From Aralia elata (Eukaryota > Streptophyta > Magnoliopsida > Apiales > Araliaceae), in NCBI GenBank assembly GCA_034770075.1, contig CM068383.1:43791222-43855221 (forward strand): a stretch of 64,000 nt of DNA, written 5' to 3'. The notes under the pieces were generated by a model. That model saw nothing but the letters and a program-made list of their open reading frames with translations, was not told the origin of the DNA and ran no database searches. The position numbers were made by a program, and so were the translations under genes. Of this stretch, positions 35,106-45,270 are shown piece after piece; the stretch's first letter is position 1, and every line of letters starts with the position of its first letter.

Positions 35106-35925
35106 GGAACCCAATATATAGTTTGAATTGAATGCTCTTTCTTTGATGTTAGTTAATTATTTGTGAATTGGAGTTCATAACCTTTGCTTAAGGATTAATT
35201 TCTTGGCCCATAATTACCTTGGTAACTTATATGGAATTGAGAGAGGAAATATAGGTGGAGACCTAGTTATGAATTCATGTGAAAATTGGATATTCGTACG
35301 AGTAATGTACGAGATTATGTGACGTGTGTCTTATATGTTGTTTTGGAGAATAGAGAATTTGCATGTATTTAGGATAAACATATACCTAAATACCACATGT
35401 ATCCAATTGAGAATCTGTGTTTAATGATTTCTATTGCGAAAGTTGGTAATTGAGGGAGTAGTTAATGATGTTTTGTGACATACACCTTACTAATTGTTCT
35501 TAATATGAGAATATTGCTAGTGTGTAGAATAGAGATATATCTATACACCGTAATGGGGAATACGTATTTGACCATCGAGAGAGGCTTAGACATACTTGTG
35601 ATTTCTCGGGTAACAATCCTTGTGATTTAACTAGTTGAAAAGGGAGAGTTAGGATATTCAAGTAAAGTGTTGGGGGAAATTGTGATCTTAGACTTGTTAA
35701 TATTTGATTTCATTATCTTAATGCTTTCCATAGTTCTTTGATTATTTGTTATCTTCATTAATGCAAAACAACAAAAACAATTATCATTTGTTTAAATAAG
35801 ATTGAGATGATAAAAGGTTTGTACTTGGAAAAGACTAGTAATAATTCCTCGTGGGATCGATACTTTACTTACTCTTTATTACTTGTTGACCGCGTATACT
35901 TGCGCGTATTTGTCATTATACATGT
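35106..35925 (+). repeat. Family C (Athila-like) LTR, right part
   Basis: It continues the sequence left of B2. Near its end is GACCGCGTATACTTGCGCG (35889-35907), also present at the LTR ends of the Athila element (51780 and 62858) and inverted at 63030. The true 3' end, primer binding site and plus-strand internal region are missing; it breaks into minus-strand gag at about 35925. Confidence 0.75.
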
Positions 35926-36057
35926 CACTGCTATACCTTGAGTGCTCTCTACTACTAAAGCATCCAACTTCCTCGATAGTGTTTCAAATTATGCTGACAA
36001 TGCAGAGAGTGCATTGAGTCCATCAATCCCAGTTTCCCTTGGTTGAGTCATACTCAG
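35926..36057 (-). pseudogene. gag: Athila-type gag fragment, N-terminal side of the zinc knuckle
   Basis: On the minus strand the frame reads GIDGLNALSAL, then FETLSRKLDALVVESTQGIAVTC, which corresponds to the part of Athila gag just before the CCHC knuckle (compare DTVTALSAQVDNLAKQIQAM at 52753-52812). It ends in the first Cys. The remaining half of the knuckle is found 3 kb away at about 39090. Confidence 0.65.
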
Positions 36058-36093
36058 GTACACCATGGATGACTTTGCTTATCAATGGCCGTA

Positions 36094-36136
36094 CAAATAC
36101 CACCAAACTTAAACCTTTGTTTGTCCTCAAGCAAAA
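36094..36136 (-). other. Terminal polypurine tract and preceding hairpin, Athila remnant
   Basis: On the minus strand, TTTGCTTG and CAAACAAA flank an AGGA loop (7 of 8 pairs, 36115-36136). TTTAAGTTTGGTGGTATTTG follows. The start of a 3' LTR is expected at 36095, but at most about 40 bp remains. Confidence 0.7.
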
Positions 36137-36484
36137 CACACAAACTATAAAAATTAAACACTTCTAATAAAAACATATCTTGAGCAATGAGTTGATAAGC
36201 TTGAACAATGGTCTCAAAGCATAAACACATGAAAACTCGAGGAAACTTTCAAAACGTTGCAAGTTTAGATTTACAATTAGCTAGTCAAAGCTTGCTTTAG
36301 GTCCCTTCCCCGTGTGTGTGTGTGTGTACCCAATAACACTAAACCAATCAAGCTCGGATGAGGCTATGCAACCACATTACCTTATGAAATAATCAAAATA
36401 AACCCCGAAATAACATGCTTAACACATCACTCAACGCAAATGTATACAAATCCAAATTCCAAAAATTTGAAATCAAAAAACTCT

Positions 36485-36690
36485 AGGTAAGTGCATTTTA
36501 TGCTCCATCTTATTCTAAATCCACTCTTGTTGGTGAGTGCGTTTTACGCTCTATCTCAACTCAACACAAGATTTGATATAAAAAACTTTCTTTCTTTTGT
36601 CATTAAATTATAGAAGAGTGCGTCTTACGCTCTATCTCCCCTAAGCATGTGTCCATGAGTGAGTGCGTTTTACGCTCCATCTCACTCACC
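36485..36690 (-). repeat. Four tandem hairpins in an Athila 3' region
   Basis: Units at 36485-36515, 36527-36564, 36612-36640 and 36654-36690. On the plus strand each has the core TGCGTTTTACGCTC(C/T)ATCT or a paired variant (GCATTTTATGC in the first, GCGTCTTACGC in the third), flanked by outer arms that pair with each other (for example TGAGTGAG with CTCACTCA in unit 4). Confidence 0.85.
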
Positions 36691-37117
36691 ACATGACCAA
36701 CAAATCAAACTTGGATACATTGCTTTGAGTGATGTTTAAACGAGTTCTAGAGTTTATAGATATTTTTCATAAGCATTCGGTTATAAAAGCCTTTTTTAAG
36801 CATACAACTAGTTCAATACTAATGGGTAAGTGCAAAAGAGTGAAAGGACGCATAAACAAAACAATAACCACAATAACGATTAAGCACAAGGACTAAGCAA
36901 CATTTATCCATTTTCCATGAGTTAGAATCAATTCAAATAAGTTCTTATCATAGACCATGGATTGTAGTTCGAATCAAATTAAAACAATGCTCAACAGACA
37001 CATCATAAACATAAATTTTTTTTTTATTTATTTTGTAAAAAGTAAACAAAATTAAAATGCACAAATAATTAACACATGCTATGTAGCTATGTAGCTATGA
37101 TGCCAATGCCATATGAT

Positions 37118-37155
37118 CCACCCCCAAACTCAAAGTGAACAATGTCCTCATTGTT
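37118..37155 (-). other. Internal polypurine tract and hairpin, Athila remnant
   Basis: On the minus strand AACAATG-AGGA-CATTGTT (37138-37155) precedes TTTGAGTTTGGGGGTGG (37118-37134), about 1 kb upstream of the terminal tract. Confidence 0.75.
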
Positions 37156-37824
37156 TATAAGATAAAGAAATAAAAACTGAGAACTTCCCTGATTGGCCAA
37201 GCGTCATGCTCAACCATAACCTTCTAAACATTTGAGTCTGATGGTGGATAAACTGGTAACGGTTATGGCTCAGGAACATGCATTGGGACGACATTCGAAT
37301 AATAACCAAGCAATTCCTTACCAAACAATGCTCAATCAGGCCAACATTCTTTTAGATAATTCGTTGACTACGCGATGTGCGCTGACTGAAATTCTTCATT
37401 AAAAACCTCCCCAAACTCAGTTTTAACAAAAATTGCTAAGTTATTGCAATATTCAATCAAATCATAGCAATGAATAACCCAAAATCCTCCAATTGAGCCA
37501 ACACAAACTCAATTGGGCAACCAATTAACATTTATCCAAATTTCAACAATATATGATTACCCAATGCAAATCCAAGTACAATAGTTTACCTAACCAAGAA
37601 TACCCATCACAATTGATAAATTTATTTTACTTGTATGCAAAAATTGGAGTGAGTACCTTGCTTTGTGTTGGCAAAAGAAGTTGTTTGTTTAGTACCTTTA
37701 ATTTGGAGATGAATCCTTTTAAATGCTCAATGGGTTAAGATGAATCCATGTGGGAGACGGGAAGAATGAGTTTGGAAGCGTGAATGACAATACAATCCGT
37801 CTTGGGAAGAAATAAATTTTTATT

Positions 37825-37925
37825 TTTGGCTCGCCGGGGCTAGAAAATCATGCCTTGTGAGCTCACCAAGGCGAGCTTGCGCCGGGGCGAGAATTTTGTT
37901 CTTCAGGAGCTCGCCGCGGCGCCAA
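37825..37925. repeat. GC-rich dyads of the CTCGCCGGGGCGAG type
   Basis: GCTCGCCGGGGCTAG, AGGCGAGCTTGCGCCGGGGCGAG and GCTCGCCGCGGCGCC within 100 bp of AT-rich surroundings. Confidence 0.8.
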
Positions 37926-38357
37926 CCCCCTGTATCCCAAACTTGATCTTTTTAGCTTTTCAGTTTAGCAATCATTCTCAATGCCCTACACCTGCATAAA
38001 TACAACATATCAAAGATTAAATAGACAACATTGAGAATAAGATGAGACATAGCAAGCAAATCCAATCCTAAAAATTTAACTAACTAAATACACACATAAC
38101 TTGAAAACTTTAAAAATGCGGTAAATGAAAAATAACGAATGCAAATGAATGGAAATGAATGGGTTGCCTCCTATCGAGTGCTTGGTTTATAGTCCTCGGC
38201 CTGACTAATTCCCTGTTTTATCCAATTCCCCTTCGATAATTGAGGAACCCACCATCCATTGATAGCCATGTAATATTTGAGGGTTTCTCTTCAGTAAGGG
38301 TCATTAAATCATGTTCACCTAGCTTGGTACTTTTAGGCACAACCTCACTTAAGAACT

Positions 38358-39116
38358 TCACAAAACTAGGTGATTGTTCCATTGTGTCTGTGAAAAGAAT
38401 TGAAGCTCCTCAAACACAATAGAATTTTCAGCTTTCTTCTCATGGACCCCTATTTTGTCCCACCATGGTTCCATATTCATACTAGCTCCATCGTCACATA
38501 GAGCCTCGCCTAAAAAATGACTACTAAGTGGACACGGTATTGCAAAACTACCCGAATCCTTGAGCTTTGGTGGAGAAGGTGTATGAGGCACTATCAAAAT
38601 TGGCTCATAATCATTGGAGCTCAAGGCTAGATCTTCCTCGGCCGCCACTTCTTGCTCCTCACATGTCTTCTCCCCCATAGATTCTTCAAAAATCAGCTCG
38701 GGCACTCCATTAGTTTCCGGAACCGAGTCATTGGGCCATGCTTCTTGATAGTTATTATTGAAGGCAATGACAAGTTGTTCCACCTAGTTCTCGAGATTTC
38801 GAATTGACATCTCCTGACTTTTCAACATCTCCTCATTCGAAGCCATGATCTTGGACACAAGTTCCTCGAATTTTGACATTCCTTCTTCTTGAGTAGGAGC
38901 TTGATTCTGAGATTCAAGAGTGTATGATAGGCTTGGAGCATAACATTGATCATCATAATTGTAGCTCTATGTAGTATCCGGGTGATACCCCCAATCTTGG
39001 TGATAATCGGGATAAGCATAGTTATTGAAGTAATCACCACCGTAATGTACCGGTCCAAAACTGACGGTGCATTGATGACTTGGGTGATTGTCAGCACAAT
39101 AATCAAGAACTAAGGT
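38358..39116 (-). pseudogene. gag: Athila-type gag C-terminus and protease fragment
   Basis: On the minus strand from 39116: LVLDYCADNHPSHQC (three ligands of the CCHC knuckle), a Tyr/Asp-rich linker, then PTQEEGMSKFEELVSKIMASNEEMLKSQE and VEQLVIAFNNN. A protease region follows, SGSFAIPCPLSSHFLGEALCDDGASMN; the usual Asp-Leu-Gly-Ala-Ser is here Asp-Asp-Gly-Ala-Ser. The frame then leaves the expected protease and runs into the 3' region, so the rest of protease, RT, RNase H and integrase has been deleted. Upstream, at 39117, it abuts an unrelated LTR. Confidence 0.75.
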
Positions 39117-40248
39117 ATCTTGGGTATTAGTTCATAACCCCATCAAATCTTGTTATAACACCAAATAGAAAAAGGAGATGAAGATTTAAGTTATACCTTG
39201 TTCTAGTGGAAGCCTTCCTTGATCTACCAAAGTATGATATAAACTTAGGGTGCATTAATCAAGTTAGTACACTTCTCTCTTTCTCCTCAAGAAACCGAAC
39301 CCCTCTCTCTATCTTCTCTCTTTATATTTTGCTAGCTTGGGAGAAAAATAGAAGAAGAAGAATAGGAGAAAAATGAAGAGAAAATAAAATGTGGTGATTT
39401 AAAAAAATGTATCTTGCAATATAGTTAGATACAACTAGGAGTATAACTAATATCCCTCATATCTTTGTTGTCCCTTGGATAAAAGCCTTTGCCTTATCTC
39501 TTCCAATTAAGACTAATCATGTCATTAAAGGTGCTAAGTAGATTTTCTACCAATAGGAGATGGATATACTTGTACTTGATGTAAGAGTTACTAATTAAGG
39601 AACTTGATTAGCATAATTTGTTGCCTTAAAAGGCCTAATAGGGCCGGCCCCCCTATGACCCATTATCCTCTCCATTTTGCTTTTATTTTAATGCACAAAT
39701 TTGATTAATCAAAAGTCTAAAATACCCTTAATCAAGTAGGCTAAGTATTGGTTTGCTTTTTATTTCTTTTGGGCCTCTCATTTAATTGTTTTGGGCTATT
39801 TAATAAACATAGTTTAATAATTTTAATATGTATTACTCTAATTGTTTATTTAGGGTTTTTATTTCTAATCTTATGGAATTTAATTACTTACACATATCTC
39901 TTTAACTTGTAACCTAATTAGGTTTACTATAATTAGGTTTAAAATTATTAATCACTTGCAATAATAAAATTATCCACTTAAGTTAGTATAAATATTAAAT
40001 ACTAACTATTCATTATTACCATAACCCTTAAGTTATTTAATTATCTCACCTAATGTATAATTAGGTTATGAAGCTTTCCTTTTTAATGAAATCTATAAAT
40101 ATATATATCCATAACTATAGTATATATATTTATTTAGCTATACACCACTTCACATATGTTATCACATATTAAATCACTATATATCACAAAGTTTTAAACA
40201 TTAATAATGCATATACATATAAAGTGACTTGAAATTCCTAGTTATTAC
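39117..40248 (-). repeat. Tail of a B-like chromovirus LTR
   Basis: CTTGATCTACCAAAGTATGA (39218-39237) and the CT-rich stretch after it match 24592-24670 in the B2 LTR. It ends CTAGTTATTACA (compare GGGCATTACA). The first two thirds of the LTR are absent. No gene. Confidence 0.65.
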
Positions 40249-41341
40249 ACATTCCAACTGGGTTATGAAGATAACCAATGGAACTACAATACCACAACAA
40301 CAAACAAAGCAAACAAACACGGAATTAAAGCTATAAGTCCCCTAAAACAATCTGAATGTCCATGTTAGTCCAAAAATATCTATGTTCTTCATTGTTCTTC
40401 ATCCTTTACTCATGGGTTCAGATTTCTTGCCATATTGTTTCACTTTAATGTTATTAGGAAGGTTTTTAGGGTCTTAACAACTTACACACAACTAACAGCA
40501 ACCATAATCAACAAAAATCAAACCCACCAAACATATAAGCTTCAAAACCATGAAAGCGTGAAATATTGAAAGAAAATGGTTACGGTTGATGTTTACCTCT
40601 TGATTCTTGCTCTTTGATGCTAAGAGACTCAGTTAGAGCTTGAAGCTCTCTCTTCTTCTTCTTCTTCTTCTTCTTGGCTTTCTCCCGAACAAACCCACTT
40701 CTTTCTCTCTCTACTTATTCTTCTTCTTCCTTATTTCTTCTATTTTTCTCTCTATATTCTCTCTTCTGTAGAACCAACTAGGAGATGAAATGTAATGAGA
40801 AGAAATAAAGGCAGTGGCTTTGCTAAGTGGCTTCGGGAGAATGGGGGTTCATCACCCGAGCTCCCTTGGAAATCAATTTGAGAAAGAATGTTGCAATATT
40901 TGGTCTTCAAGGCATTGGGTCAGGCAAAAGCTAACATCATGCCACACTATCTCTCTTGCTACTCTCCTATTGGTTCATGCATTAAGTTGGTTCCCTCAAC
41001 AAGTGACATACAAATAAATATACCTGAATACTCCTTTCATGTACCCGAAAACTCTCATTTTTGTACCAAATTAGCACAATAACTCTACCCATAATTAAAA
41101 TGGGTACTCCCATGAATTATTGGGACAGATAAAAAATAAAATACGGGGTTTGTCCATTTATTCGGATAACCCATAAAAAACCTTTCGGATAAAATTAAAT
41201 CCCGAATAAGCTCAAATAAAATTTCCAACGCTTGGAAAAATTATTCCTGCGCATATACGCATTAATGAAAATTTTCAAAATCGAAAAACACGTAAAAATA
41301 TATGGCGTGAATAGTGTCATGAATAGTGCCTCGGGAAACGT
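40249..41341 (-). repeat. LTR of element E (family A-like), left part
   Basis: It starts in mid-LTR: ATTCCAACTGGGTTATGA resembles TGTTCCAGTTGGGTGATGA at 8489 in the solo LTR. A CTT run (40650-40676) follows in the same relative place. It ends CGGGAAACGT, where the solo LTR is inserted. No gene is supported; plus ORFs at 40814-41082 are shadows. Confidence 0.7.
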
Positions 41342-42354
41342 TGATGAGATCCTGACTAGGCTTGCATCAAGCGTCATCGACTGAACTCAAGCTTCGAGGG
41401 TTCAACAAACGAATTTAAGTAATTGGGCTAGAATCTACTCAAGGATGCTTACATTAGAGCTCAATTCATATGAACATCGGGGAGAGGGTCATTCATGTGA
41501 TTTGGGATTGATAGATACGATCTATGTAGTAAGACCAAATCAATACAAGTCAAGCGTTCGAGATAGTGTTCGTCATGTTCGTTTGTATTGTTTAATCGTT
41601 AATGAAGATATTTGTCATTTAATGGAAGGATTAGCGTTCATATGGCATTATGAATGTCCAAGAATTCCCATCTACGTCCCGCCGAGAATTCCCAGTATAA
41701 ATTGCTCGCCCCGGTGAGAACTCTCAAATTTTACTGGCGCGTTTTTCAAGGCAGACGCGTTTTGACTGTTTGGAACACAGATTTCTACCTTAATTTTAGG
41801 GATTACAGTATATTTTCATATTTCTATTGTAACTAGGATATTTCTTAGATAGGGATTGATTTCCTTATTGTTTATTAGTTATGATTTCTATTTCCATTCA
41901 AATTCTTATTTCCTTATAGAATTAGGGTTTCTACGTATTAGTATAAATAGAATACATGGCTTATGTAATAGAGAGACTACAATTCAGATTAATAAAAATT
42001 ATTGTGAGATTCTTCTCATCTTTTGGTTCTTTAAGAATTCCTAGATTATTTTCTTAGTTTTCTTGAGATTCAATTATCGACTTATCATACAACAATTCAT
42101 AGTTGTTTGTGGCGTCATTCTATCATATATCCAGCGTCGATGGTACTTTTAGTTCTTGTCTCTTTATAGACATTGGGTCAAGGTGTCGATGGTGTTCCAT
42201 TCAATGCAAGCTTCCTAGCGCAGAGCAATTGTACCAAGGTTCTCGTCTCAATATAGGCGAAGGATTGAGGTGTTGTGAGCGTTCCACCTTCATAACTTAC
42301 TGGAAACGATCTGGGCGACGACCACCTCACGCAAGCGTGCCGTGGAGTCTATCA
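41342..42354 (+). mobile_element. Solo LTR of an unassigned family (1.0 kb)
   Basis: It begins TGATGAGATCC and ends AGTCTATCA. The flanks are AACGT (41337-41341) and AATGT (42355-42359), a target duplication with one C-to-T change in a CpG. A TATA-like AGTATAAATAGAA (41939-41951) suggests plus orientation. It separates two pieces of the element E LTR that otherwise join cleanly. ORFs inside it resemble nothing. Confidence 0.65.
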
Positions 42355-42572
42355 AATGTGCCCCGTGAATAGTGATTTAGCAATTTTTCGCAAATCAATC
42401 TATTCACTCTCGTGCGACAAAATCACTTAATAAACAACACATACACATGATCAACGTTATAAAATAACCCTTAAACACTCACATAACATAGAATAATATT
42501 AATAATAAAAAATTCATTTAATAATATTCACATACACGAATTACAAGGAAATCTAAATTCTTGATCGTCACA
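42355..42572 (-). repeat. LTR of element E, right part
   Basis: GTGAATAGTGATTT onward to TTGATCGTCACA. AATAATATTAATAA and the closing bases resemble 9650-9742 of the solo family A LTR. It directly adjoins the polypurine tract. Confidence 0.8.
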
Positions 42573-42616
42573 TTCTCCCCCCTTATAAAGATTTTGTCCC
42601 TGGAATCACGGTAGGG

Positions 42617-43832
42617 TTAAACAAAAAGGTGAGAGTAATTCTCTCTCATCCTATCTTCTAACTCCCACGTAGCCTCTTCGGCATTGTGGTTACGCCAAAT
42701 TACCTTCACTGAAGATATAACCTTGTTTCTTAAAACTTGCTCCTTCCGGTCGATTATTTGGACTGGAACTTCTTCATATGACAAATCCTTCTCAACTTGT
42801 AAGGGTTCGTACTCTATTACGTGCTTATAATCTGGTTTGTACGGCCGCAACAATGACACATGAAACACGTCATGAATGTGCTCCATCGTAGGTGGTAAGG
42901 CTACCTCATAAGCCACTCCTCCTATGCGTCTCAATACTTCAAAAGGTCCAACAAACCTTGGACTCAGCTTTCCCTTCTTACCGAATCATATCTTCCCCTT
43001 CCAGGGAGACACTTTCAAAAACACGTAGCTACTTACGTCAAATTCTCGCTTCTTCCGATGCTGGTCAACATGTTTCTTCTGTCAGTCCTGGGCTGTAACT
43101 AATCTCGCCCTTATCACTTTAACGACTTCCGCGGTCTGCTGCACCAATTCCGGTCCCACCAGTCGCCGTTCTCCGACCTCGTCCTAACACAATGTTGTTC
43201 TGCACTTCCTTCCGTATGGTGCCTCATACGGTGGTATGCCAATGCTTGCATGAAAACTGTTATTGTAGGCAAATTCCACCAAAGGTAGCTGATCATCCCA
43301 ACTGCCCTTAAAGTCCATAACATATGCCCTAAGCATATCTTCAAGCGTTTGAATCGTTCGCTCGCTTTGCCCATCAGTTTGAGGATGATATGCGGTACTC
43401 AACCTCAACTGCGTTCCCAGTCTCTCTTGTAAGCTCTTCCAGAAATTGGACGTGAAGCGTGGATCTCTGTTAGACACAATAGACACCGACAGTCCATGTC
43501 GCGACAAATTTCTTTAACATACAGCTTCGCTAACTGCTCCAGATTATACCTGATCTTGATCAGTAGAAAATATGCAGATTTCGTCAAACGATCCACGATC
43601 ACCCAAATCGCGTCATAACCCTACTGAGTAACTGGAAGTCCCACCACAAAATCCATCGTGATGTGCACCCATTTTCGCTCCGGAATATCCAATGGTTGTA
43701 GCAGTCCACTCAGTTTCTGATGTTTTGCTTTGACCATCTGACACGTTAAACACCGACTGACGTACTCAGCCACTTTTCTCTTCATATTTGGCCATCATAA
43801 ATGTTGACGCAAGTTTTGATACATGTTTAACT
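42617..43832 (-). pseudogene. pol: Element E integrase and chromodomain
   Basis: The zinc-binding domain is reduced to its second half (PNMKRKVAEY, CLTCQ). The core has MDFVVGLP and, after a stop and a frameshift, VSNRDPRFTS, where the second catalytic Asp is Asn. YHPQTDGQSER (Glu) and WDDQLPLVEFAYNN follow. The stretch 42934-42617 holds the C-terminal part and a full chromodomain: EEVPVQIIDRKEQVLRNKV, VIWRNHNAEEATWELEDRMRENYSHLF. This is the only complete chromodomain in the window and supports the Tekay/Del assignment. Confidence 0.9.
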
Positions 43833-44256
43833 CCTTTTAAGTGAAGATATACTTCAGACTTTTGTGGTCTGTGTATATCTCGCACTTCTCTCCATACAAA
43901 TTGTGCCTCCAAATCTTTAGAGCAAACATTACTACTGCTAATTCCAAATCGTGAGTCGGATACCCCTTCTCATAATCCTTCAATTGGCGGGACGCGTACA
44001 TAATAACCTTGTCGTGCTGCATTAGCACACAGCCAAAACCTTTGTGTGACGCGTCATTGAACACCACAAATCCCCCTATATTATCCCGCAATGATAACAC
44101 AGGTACTTCACTAAGTTTCTTCTTCAACTCCAAGAAACTCTCTTCACACTTGTCCGTCCACACGAACTTCACAGTCTTCCTCGTCAAATTTATTAACGGC
44201 GTTGCTATCTTCGAAAAGTTCTGGATAAACCTCCGATAGTAACCCGCTAATCCCAA
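43833..44256 (-). pseudogene. pol: Element E RNase H, truncated
   Basis: GYYRRFIQNFSKIATPL, then FNDASHKGFGC, HDLELAVVMFALK and YTDHKSLKYIF. A TAA follows, then KELNM, which is fused directly to YQNLRQH of the integrase zinc-binding domain. The C-terminal part of RNase H and the first half of the HHCC module are deleted; ATG is shared at the junction. Confidence 0.88.
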
Positions 44257-44259
44257 GAA

Positions 44260-45252
44260 ACTTCAGATTTCTGTCGGCGTCTTCGGCTGCTCCTAATTAA
44301 TTACTACTTCTACTTTTGCAGGATCTACTGAAACGCCATCCTTGTCAATCACATGCCCCAAAAATTGCACCTTTTATAGCCAAAATTCACACTTGGAAAA
44401 TTTCGTGTACAACTTCTCCTTTCTTAGCGTCTTTAACTCTACCCTTAGATGTTCGGCGTGCTCCTCCTCCGTTTTTGAATAAACCAAAATGTTATCTATG
44501 AACATAACAACAAACTTGTCCAAGTACTGCTTGAACACTCTGTTCATCATGTCCATAAATGCTACTGGCGCGTTCGTAAGCCTAAATGGCATCACCAAAA
44601 ACTCAAAGTGGCTGTATCGAGTTTTGAACGCCGTCTTCGGTATGTCTTCTTTTCTCACTTTTAGCTGGTGATATCCTGTCCTCAAATCAATCTTTGAAAA
44701 ATACCTCGCCCCTTTAAGTTGATCAAAAAGATCGTCTATTCTAGGCAACTTGTTCTTAATCATAACTTTGTTGAACTCTCGATAGTTGATACAAAGCCTT
44801 AGCGGTCCGTCTTTCTTCTTTACGAACAACACTGGTGCTCCCCACGGTGATACACTCAGCTGAATGTACTTCTTGTCCAACAACTCTTGTAATTGGACCA
44901 TCAATCCCTTCATCTCAACTGGAGCCATCTGGTACAGTGCTTTCGATATTGGCACAGTTCCCAGTACTAAATCGATTACGAACTCGACCTTTTTATCTGG
45001 CGGTAAACCCGACAACTCATCTAGGAAAACATCTAGAAATTCCCTTACCACAGGTATCTGCCCTACTTCATCCCCTATTCTCTGAGTATCAACCACGTGG
45101 GCCAAATAACCTATGCAACCATTCCTAAGCAATCTCTTTTCTTGGACCATCGTTAGACAACTGGATTGTCTAAGCGATTTACTCCAATGAAAAACCACCT
45201 TCGGCTTATTCGGGATTTTCAGGTGAATACACTTCTTCTGGCAGTCAATCAC
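44260..45252 (-). pseudogene. pol: Element E reverse transcriptase
   Basis: The stretch 45252-44374 reads IDCQKKCIHLKIP (spacer), YQMAPVEMKGLMVQLQ, SPWGAPVLFVKKKDGP, FSKIDLRTGYHQL (first Asp present), and FIDNILVYS, in which the second Asp of the FIDD box is Asn. A TAA follows CEFWL, and further stops lie before 44260. The RT domain is otherwise full length. Confidence 0.9.
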
Positions 45253-45270
45253 AGCCCTGTGATTAGATAA

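Larger units (their letters stand above)
36058..38210 (-). mobile_element. Athila-lineage 3' non-coding region (minus strand)
   Basis: No ORF. In element sense (right to left) it starts after GGAGGCAACCCA-type sequence (38162-38175), the same phrase that follows integrase in the intact Athila element at 57353. It then holds GC-rich dyads (37825-37925), an internal polypurine tract with hairpin (37118-37155), a GT microsatellite (36309-36328), the four-hairpin array (36485-36690) and the terminal polypurine tract with hairpin (36094-36136). Most of pol is missing between this region and the protease fragment. Confidence 0.75.

Noticed and set aside
40814..41082. Two plus ORFs in the E LTR
   Set aside because: Short, overlapping in different frames, and without counterpart in the related LTR.
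41445..42372. Several short plus ORFs between two LTR pieces, considered as a host gene exon
   Set aside because: The segment has TG...CA ends and a near-perfect target duplication, so a solo LTR explains it better.
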